Part shown: piece by piece, positions 63,614 to 64,000 of the stretch
Position numbering within the stretch: position 1 is the stretch's first letter
Layout: each line of letters begins with the position of its first letter
Assembly: GCF_023638035.1 (NCBI RefSeq)
Contig: NZ_JAKRVX010000002.1
Location: 310,001 to 374,000 of the forward strand
DNA length: 64,000 nt
Reading direction: 5' to 3'
Source of the DNA: Natronocalculus amylovorans
GTDB taxonomy: Archaea > Halobacteriota > Halobacteria > Halobacteriales > Haloferacaceae
The notes under the pieces: model-generated
The model's input: only the letters and a program-made list of their open reading frames with translations
Told to the model about the DNA's origin: nothing
The model's database searches: none
Program-made: the position numbers and the translations under genes

Positions 63614-64000
63614 CTATCGGAACTGCATCCCACCATTTACACACAGGATTTCCCCTTGTACGTATGGGTTCTCGAGCAGGTATCGCACAGAGTGTGCGAT
63701 TGCATCCGGGTTACATGCGTACTCGGGGAGGTGTGTACCAATTCCCTCATGCCCTTTGAAATTCACAGATTCTAGATACTTCACAATCACATCATTCATG
63801 TCCGTCTCTACTGGGCCGGGTGCGATCGCATTGACTTGAACGCCATCGTCTCCAAACTCTCTCGCAAGCGCGCGTGTCAACCCGTGGAGTCCAGCCTTGC
63901 TTGCAGCATACGACGCATCAACGGTTCCACCAGTACCCCCGATACTAGAGATCATCACCACATCACCGCTTGTCTCCCGTAGCGCAGATGCTGCAGCCTG
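63614..64000 (-). CDS. SDR-family 3-oxoacyl reductase-like protein, 3' part
   Basis: C-terminal part of a short-chain dehydrogenase/reductase, cut by the window end; the frame is open through 64000 (QAAASALRETSGDVVMISS). It has ISSIGGTGGTVDASYAASKAGL with the catalytic Ser-Tyr-Lys set (S in ISS, YAASK), then VNAIAPGPVETDMN, and ends VNGGMQF. Closest to FabG-type 3-oxoacyl reductases; substrate unknown. It is upstream of mch on the minus strand, 56 bases away, and may share its transcript. Confidence 0.88.
   Translation of the reverse strand, partial: QAAASALRETSGDVVMISSIGGTGGTVDASYAASKAGLHGLTRALAREFGDDGVQVNAIAPGPVETDMNDVIVKYLESVNFKGHEGIGTHLPEYACNPDAIAHSVRYLLENPYVQGEILCVNGGMQFR

Overview
The window is chromosomal DNA of a halophilic archaeon (class Halobacteria). 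The evidence is ribosomal protein S19e, eIF1/SUI1, PDCD5, the proteasomal ATPase PAN, class I lysyl-tRNA synthetase, the archaeosine tRNA pathway, geranylgeranyl reductase, Asp/Glu-rich proteins, Tat lipoprotein and PGF-CTERM surface signals, and TATA boxes about 27 bases before ATG codons. Base composition is near 50% GC by eye, low for the class; Haloquadratum is one low-GC genus that could fit, but species cannot be set from this window. The hexamer CGATCG is extremely common (about 42 copies counted in the first 10 kb against about 2.4 expected) while CTAG is rare.

Layout. 1-3.4 kb: end of purQ, a two-domain KaiC-like ATPase, the archaeosine radical SAM enzyme RaSEA and a VanZ-like membrane protein. 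3.6-10.8 kb: a tungsten/molybdenum block holding aldehyde ferredoxin oxidoreductase, ubiquitin-like SAMP, MobA and a YqeC-like protein, mixed with DMT and AzlCD exporters and small unknown genes. 10.8-15.8 kb: ArcS and TgtA (archaeosine), a flavin-reductase-like split barrel and a CPBP protease. 15.8-26.3 kb: Nudix hydrolases, a CHY zinc finger with a histidine kinase, thiolase, a His-tailed AAA+ ATPase with a metallo-beta-lactamase, a possible PD-(D/E)XK protein, a Tat lipoprotein, geranylgeranyl reductase and rhodanese. 26.3-33.3 kb: a secreted gluzincin protease, SUI1 and the overlapping operon moxR-DUF58-transglutaminase. 33.4-38.7 kb: mutS and mutL. 38.8-40.9 kb: a LOV-domain sensor kinase broken by a one-base frameshift. 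40.9-44.5 kb: lysS, a UMP kinase and a MobB-MoaE fusion. 44.7-49.7 kb: a site-2 protease, thiL, and S19e-PDCD5-PP-loop. 49.8-53.2 kb: two tandem Kef-type antiporters, the first cut by an in-frame TAG. 53.3-64 kb: hisS, truA, HAD, three protein-degradation genes (M28 peptidase, PepF, PAN), pyruvoyl arginine decarboxylase, mch and the end of an SDR reductase.

Two themes recur. One is tRNA modification and translation: all three archaeosine genes, TruA, agmatine synthesis, LysRS, HisRS and S19e. The other is Mo/W cofactor work: SAMP, MoaE, MobA, YqeC and the tungsten oxidoreductase. I saw no rRNA, tRNA, CRISPR array, insertion sequence or phage gene, and no stretch over 300 bases lacks a gene. 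Intergenic regions carry several clean inverted repeats that look like operators.
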